NCBI GenBank assembly: GCA_003184365.1
Contig: NKYR01000114.1
Coordinates: 1-64,000, forward strand
From: Evernia prunastri
Lineage: Eukaryota > Ascomycota > Lecanoromycetes > Lecanorales > Parmeliaceae
Direction: 5' to 3'
DNA: 64,000 nt
A program made the translations under genes and the position numbers. Under the pieces are notes generated by a model. It was not told the origin of the DNA. It ran no database searches and saw only the letters and a program-made list of their open reading frames with translations. Positions 59,601 through 64,000 of this stretch are shown in pieces; the first letter of the stretch is position 1, and each line of letters opens with the position of its first letter.

Positions 59601-59937
59601 TCTGACAGATGGGCCCATATATATCGCAGTCCTGTATTTGACCAAAAGGTATAATGTACGAGAAGTTTGGTAAACTACTCGAAGATGTGTTGGGGAACAG
59701 CTGGCCGGAGGCGTTGGCTACCGAAGCTGTAATTGGAGGCGGTTTGACTATAGCACAAGTAAGCTAGACTGCGTCAACGGCTAAGGTACTGATCATTTCT
59801 GCGTATAGACTTGACTTGTCAAATGGAGAATGTGCGCAGAATACAGTGATCGGGGTTGAAGACTGACAGGAAGAGGTAATCTGAGCGCGGACAAAGGAAA
59901 AGAGGAAAATGGACAGGAACGGGGCAAGGAGCGCCAT
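56658..59937 (-). CDS. Repeat-rich cell-surface glycoprotein, probably GPI-anchored
   Basis: Start ATG 59937 gives the signal peptide MALLAPFLSIFLFSFVRA. An intron at roughly 59752-59820 removes an in-frame TAG; its exact ends are uncertain. Then comes a cysteine-rich ectodomain (GSITIGVNLTTATTSTVLPC; YTGSCCGNCSLDIPEVRLYY), an intron of about 70 nt after GHT, a second part (LPPGVLSTW; DLACPTWGLG), an intron after IGPP, then VGLPMIVPP and DPPIALTPA. A Pro/Ser/Asp-rich spacer leads to five ~65-residue repeats of the QTFTPNPS.FSIAGTTIS type and a sixth degenerate one, and a hydrophobic C-terminus (LSLVLCGTFMLLVWQ) fitting a GPI signal. The frame slips by one base near 58403-58411, before the spacer: a sequencing error or real damage. 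Extracellular, wall or membrane surface; a family common in Pezizomycotina, function unknown. Confidence 0.75.
56840..57870 (-). repeat. Intragenic ~195-bp tandem repeats
   Basis: DNA-level repeats inside the glycoprotein gene encode the five ~65-residue units. Pairs such as the 57070-57190 and 57240-57330 regions are very similar, so copy number could change by unequal exchange. Confidence 0.75.
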
Positions 59938-61004
59938 CACCGCGCAAAATATATCAATGAAAGGCCAAATCACTTCGAAGTAATGAAGCTGGAATGAAGA
60001 AACCCAATTTGACAGCGGTAGCACAGTAATATCATGGGTATGGGTATTTTTTCGCAGAGCTCATAGTATTGTGAGGCATCTAAGTGTTTTATGGCGTTGG
60101 CACAGAAATGGGGCTGCTCGGTCTAGCAGTTTCGAAAAGCGCTTGCAATAAAATCCTTCAAAACATAGGGTAAGACGGACATATGTTTTTTGCTCGAGTT
60201 CCTTCTTCAATTGCTAATGTTCCGTGCTTATGCAGTCTAGGTGCATGCATAGCCGATTCTTTCTGACTAGGAGATCAAACCCCGTGCGCACACATTTCCG
60301 GAGATACCGCAAAGCCTATGAAGTTGCAGCAATCCAGAATCCATTTTGTTCAAATCTTCTAAAATCTGACGGGATCTGCGTTGCAGCATTGGAGCGTGGG
60401 GACCTTAAAAACACGGCATTACTTGTATGTAATGATTCTCGGCAAGATTCGGCAAAGCTTTCCTTTCACACAGGAGGTTGTATCTGATCCATTCATAAGG
60501 ATTGCGCAATTTCATTGAGTTGTAAAGCCGACTCATCGACTCTCACATGGATCCTCAATATGCTATAGTGCAGTGTAGACCTACTGTAGATTCTCGATAC
60601 CAAATCCTGCTCTCCAAACCTAAAGACAAGCCTTATGCAATAAGGAAAAGGAAAAGCACCTATCAATAGATCAGAACAGCTGAGAACCTGAGCCTAACGC
60701 GACAAATATGCACAGGGGAACTTGTGGATGTGCATCAGCGGAGCCGAAAGATGTTCTAAAAATAAAGCCAGCAGCCTAAGGTATTAGCGTGTGCAGATAA
60801 CTCTGGAATCCTTGGCGCTGAGAAAATCTTCTCGCGCCGACTGTGAATATAGCCAAATCGACATATACAGCAGATATAAAAAATGTTTATATACATAGAC
60901 AAATACTCTCGATACTGTGATCTCAGTATAGTAAGAATATCAAAATTTCATTATATAATCGTAGAGATATAAAGAAATATCATAGCTTGTAGATTTGTAC
61001 TCAA
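59938..61004. other. Intergenic, AT-rich toward the LTR
   Basis: No gene supported; the frame at 60224-60487 has no features. From about 60860 to 61004 the sequence is AT-rich and TpA-rich, similar in character to the RIP block at the left of the window, and may be an old transposon remnant. Confidence 0.45.
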
Positions 61005-61227
61005 CGTTACGGACGTACCCTAGGTGTCAGGCACATAGGGAGTGTTTATGGCTATGTGTCTAGCACATAGAGTGTTTATTGGTTATTGACACATTCCCAT
61101 TGACACATAGGCTAGCGGGGATTCTTCCTAGTATTTAAGCGCTCTTCTTCTGTACATATTTCCTCCTTATCTAGTTGTCTTATTCAATTTACCCCCATTA
61201 GACTTGACTCTGGGCACGGTTCTGACA
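61005..61227 (+). repeat. LTR, gypsy family 1 (5' LTR)
   Basis: Matches 4172-4394 over 223 bp with a C in place of the first T. A gag start follows 277 bp downstream, so it behaves as a 5' LTR. The bases after it (CTACAACTAGATC) are the candidate primer-binding region. Confidence 0.85.
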
Positions 61228-61504
61228 CTACAACTAGATCATCCACCCTTCCGTTCGTACTGGCAAGCGAACAGTAAAATAAAATTGTCAAACGGGACCG
61301 TTGTGAAGCTGTTTCGATAGCAGATCATTGGACACTCGGGTGTGGCCTACCTACAGGCAAAACGAACCATTCGTGGCTAGGACTTGTTGACCACAAGGAA
61401 AACCCCTTACGAGGAGGTCTCGCTGCATACGTGCAAGCACCCCAGCATTCGTGCAAACCAATCCCCCCCAACAAACAAACTTTCAGAGCTAACTTCCTCT
61501 CAAC

Positions 61505-61786
61505 ATGGCAAATCTGAGCGCGGTAAACGAGGCTACTCCACTTGATATGACAGAACTGCAAGAGTCTCTCAAGGAAATTCAACAAGGAGCCAGCAGCCTC
61601 TTAAAACAAACGAAAGATCGAAGACTTTCAGTGATCCCAAAGGACGGAGAGAACTTCGATACAACCCTGGATCCATGGAATATCAACTCCCCTGAGGACC
61701 TAACTCAGTCCGTAGAGAGCAACGTACTCTCAGTCCTAGAAATGATTCAAACTCTCCGTGAGCAACGCGATGCTGGCATTCACAAT
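61505..61786 (+). pseudogene. Gag N-terminus, gypsy family 1 (cut by N)
   Basis: The open frame from ATG 61505 (MANLSAVNEATPLDMTEL) covers 94 residues up to the N at 61787. It is acidic and helical (QESLKEIQQGASSLLK; LSVLEMIQTLREQRDAG), as expected for the start of gag. Codon quality is good and no stop occurs, so this copy is not RIP-mutated. The rest of gag is missing because of the gap. Confidence 0.7.
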
Positions 61787-61787
61787 N

Positions 61788-61872
61788 TTCTCCTGTGTAT
61801 ATATTCGCTCTTTATCTAGTTGTCTTATTCAATTTACCCCCATTAGACTTGACTCTGGGCACGGTTCTGACA
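61788..61872 (+). repeat. Fragment of a family-1-like LTR between two Ns
   Basis: 85 bp matching the last part of the family 1 LTR (TTATCTAGTTGTCTTATTCA...TCTGACA) but diverged at its left side. It is followed by 27 bp of unrelated sequence and the N at 61900. It lies inside what should be the coding part of the element, so it is probably a scaffolding insertion. Confidence 0.7.
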
Positions 61873-61900
61873 TCTTACAATTTTCGATCGTTATAAGCAN

Positions 61901-63435
61901 GGTTTGCGGACGTCTTTGATCGCTCTAGGGCAGATCAGCTACCTCCCCACCGTCCGTACGATGCGAAGATCGAACTCAATGTGCCTGGACCCGACGTCAA
62001 TTTGCCCCGCAGCAGAATCTATCCTCTCCCGCCTCACAAACTCCAGAAAGTCAAGGAGTACCTAGACGAACATCTCAATAAGGGCTTCATTGTGCCTAGC
62101 CAAGCGCCATTCTCGTCACCAGTCCTCTTTGCGGAAAAGTCAAATGGAGGCCTACGCTTTTGCGTTGATTACCGAAGACTTAACCAGCTTACCAAGAAGA
62201 ACAAGTACCCAATCCCACTCATTGATGAGGTACTTGGCCGAGTCCAGGGATGCAAGTATCTCACGCGCCTCGATATCATTGCTGCTTTCAATAAAATTCG
62301 CATGCATCCCGAGAGCGAGGACTACAACAGTACACTACATTTATTACGTCTCTCGGTGCATACAAGTATCGAGTCATGCCATTCGGACTGACAAATGGGC
62401 CTGCCATATTCCAGCAATACATGAACGAGGTCTTGTTCGAATTTCTCAATGAGTTCTGCCAGGCGTACTTGGACGATATTCTCATCTATAGCAAGACTCG
62501 AAAGGAGCACGTTAGGCACGTTAAACAAGTTCTGGAAAAGCTTCGGGAAGCAGGCCTGCAAGCAGATATCCTCAAGTGCGAATTCCACGTGCAGGAAACG
62601 AAGTTTCTTGGACTTCTAGTTTCAACAGAAGGTCTTAAAGTTGATCCATCCAAAGTACGGGCCGTGACGGACTGGGCTACACCTACGTGCCTAAAAGAGA
62701 CGCAGTCCTTTGTTGGATTTTGCAACTTCTATCGCCGTTTTATCAAAGGCTTCTCCAAGATTGCTAGGCCTTTGATGCGACTCACGCGGAAAGAAGTACT
62801 CTTTGACTGGGACTCTGACTGTCAGAAAGCATTCGATCTTCTTAGGAAGGCCATAACCGAAGCCCCCACTCTCCGCCATTTCGATAGGAGTCGCCAGGCT
62901 ATCCTAGAGACAGATTCCTCTGACTACGTCAATGGGGGTGTCCTATCGCAATATGATGATGAAGGCATTCTCCATCCAGTTGCCTTCTACAGCAAGAATC
63001 TCGCACTCGCTGAGTGCAATTATCAGATTTATGACAAAGAACTCCTTGCGATCATTCGCTGCCTGGAACACTGGCGACCTGAGCTTGAATGCACTGACAT
63101 CCCCGTCAAGATCTTCACTGATCACAAGAGCCTAATGTACTTTGCAGAGGGACGTGACCTGAGTCGACGTCAAGCTAGATATTTGGATCTCTTGTCAGAA
63201 TTCAATATCAAAATCCAGTTCAGGCCTGGGCTTCAGAATTCTAAGGCCGATGCTCTCACCAGAATGGCCGGTTCTAAGCCCCAGGCCCCGGACGACGATC
63301 GCCTTAGACAAATGCATCAAACAATCCTTACGCCTGATCGATTGGAACTCGATGGCATAGAAATCTCAGCGGTTGATGATCCTATCTATCATCAGGTTTG
63401 CGAAGCCAATCGCAATGATGCCATGTGCATGGAAC
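61901..63435 (+). pseudogene. Ty3/gypsy reverse transcriptase and RNase H, one frameshift
   Basis: Frame 1 (to about 62325) has the RT opening ADVFDRSRADQLPPHRPYD, FVDYRRLN-like FCVDYRRLNQLT and RLDIIAAFNKI. An extra 8 bp (about 62326-62333, AACAGTAC, flanked by TAC) shifts the frame. Frame 2 then continues with MPFGLTNGPAIFQQ, the catalytic YLDDILIYS, FVGFCNFYRRFIKGF and RNase H (ETDSSDYVNGGVLSQ, YDKELLAI, TDHKSLMYF, SRRQARYLDLLSEF). Apart from the 8-bp insertion the sequence is intact, without RIP stops. Protease and integrase are not seen. The N at 63436 ends the copy. Confidence 0.85.
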
Positions 63436-63436
63436 N

Positions 63437-64000
63437 ATCCTCAAGTGCGAATTCCACGTGCAGGAAACGAAGTTTCTTGGACTTCTAGTTTCAACAGAAG
63501 GTCTTAAAGTTGATCCATCCAAAGTACGGGCCGTGACGGACTGGGCTACACCTACGTGCCTAAAAGAGACGCAGTCCTTTGTTGGATTTTGCAACTTCTA
63601 TCGCCGTTTTATCAAAGGCTTCTCCAAGATTGCTAGGCCTTTGATGCGACTCACGCGGAAAGAAGTACTCTTTGACTGGGACTCTGACTGTCAGAAAGCA
63701 TTCGATCTTCTTAGGAAGGCCATAACCGAAGCCCCCACTCTCCGCCATTTCGATAGGAGTCGCCAGGCTATCCTAGAGACAGATTCCTCTGACTACGTCA
63801 ATGGGGGTGTCCTATCGCAATATGATGATGAAGGCATTCTCCATCCAGTTGCCTTCTACAGCAAGAATCTCGCACTCGCTGAGTGCAATTATCAGATTTA
63901 TGACAAAGAACTCCTTGCGATCATTCGCTGCCTGGAACACTGGCGACTGAGCTTGAATGCACTGACATCCCCGTCAAGATCTTCACTGATCACAAGGGCC
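63437..64000 (+). pseudogene. Second copy of the gypsy RT/RNase H segment (to window edge)
   Basis: Repeats 62568-63132 at an offset of 869 bp. Differences seen: loss of one C at about 63947 (GCGACCTGAG to GCGACTGAG), which breaks the frame, and an A-to-G at 63997. It starts abruptly at the N, in mid-codon of RT. Either a second element copy or the same sequence placed twice by the scaffolder. Confidence 0.85.

Noticed and set aside
1..64000. tRNA or rRNA genes
   Set aside because: No convincing B-box/T-loop pattern with matching stems or rRNA core was found by eye; a dedicated scan would be needed to exclude small ones.

Overview
The window is nuclear DNA of a filamentous ascomycete (Pezizomycotina; the gene set resembles Dothideomycetes, but that rank is a guess). 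Evidence: genes carry several short introns (46-130 nt) with GT/AG ends and CTAAC/CTGAC branch motifs; NLR genes have purely fungal domain combinations; a Tad/I-like LINE and Ty3/gypsy chromovirus pieces are present; and AT-rich, stop-riddled repeat blocks look like repeat-induced point mutation (RIP). No rRNA, tRNA or CRISPR was found. Seven single-N positions (3801, 21399, 24563, 26124, 61787, 61900, 63436) look like scaffold joins; six lie inside repeats and one in a poly-G run, so repeat structure next to them should be treated as provisional.

Layout. 1-7.5 kb: nested transposon graveyard: LTRs of two gypsy families, a RIP-degraded gypsy pol on the minus strand, and a LINE (minus) whose ORF1 is almost intact while its ORF2 is RIP-mutated and interrupted by a solo LTR. 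8.0-11.4 kb: a PNP_UDP/NB-ARC/TPR NLR. 12.6-16.9 kb: an aromatic amino acid decarboxylase and a copper amine oxidase on the same strand, followed by an MFS (DHA2-type) transporter at 19.6-21.4 kb; together they could turn an aromatic amino acid into an amine and then an aldehyde, with an exporter nearby. 22.4-23.4 kb: a small secreted START-like protein. 23.9-27.0 kb: two near-identical ~1.24-kb repeat units plus a fragment, each with a TTGATTGATT-type tail, and an LTR. 28.0-29.8 kb: a multi-pass membrane protein. 31.3-31.9 kb: a short inverted-repeat element packed with the motif AATAACTGCCGCTAA. 32.1-33.3 kb: a probably decaying gene.

34.1-43.4 kb is a compact housekeeping block: dynein light intermediate chain, an MIT/coiled-coil protein, a Lam/Ysp2-type sterol-transfer protein and a small secreted protein. 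46.3-51.3 kb: a second NLR (Goodbye-like/NACHT/TPR-like/cysteine-rich C-terminus) with one apparent frameshift. 52.5-52.8 kb: a small hypothetical gene. 54.1-56.2 kb: an acyl-CoA synthetase. 56.7-59.9 kb: a repeat-rich, probably GPI-anchored surface glycoprotein. 61.0-64.0 kb: gypsy LTR, gag and pol fragments, with one pol segment present twice across a single N.

Exon junctions were worked out by hand from reading phase and splice motifs. CDS entries span start to stop including introns, and exon coordinates are given in the evidence. No homology search was possible.
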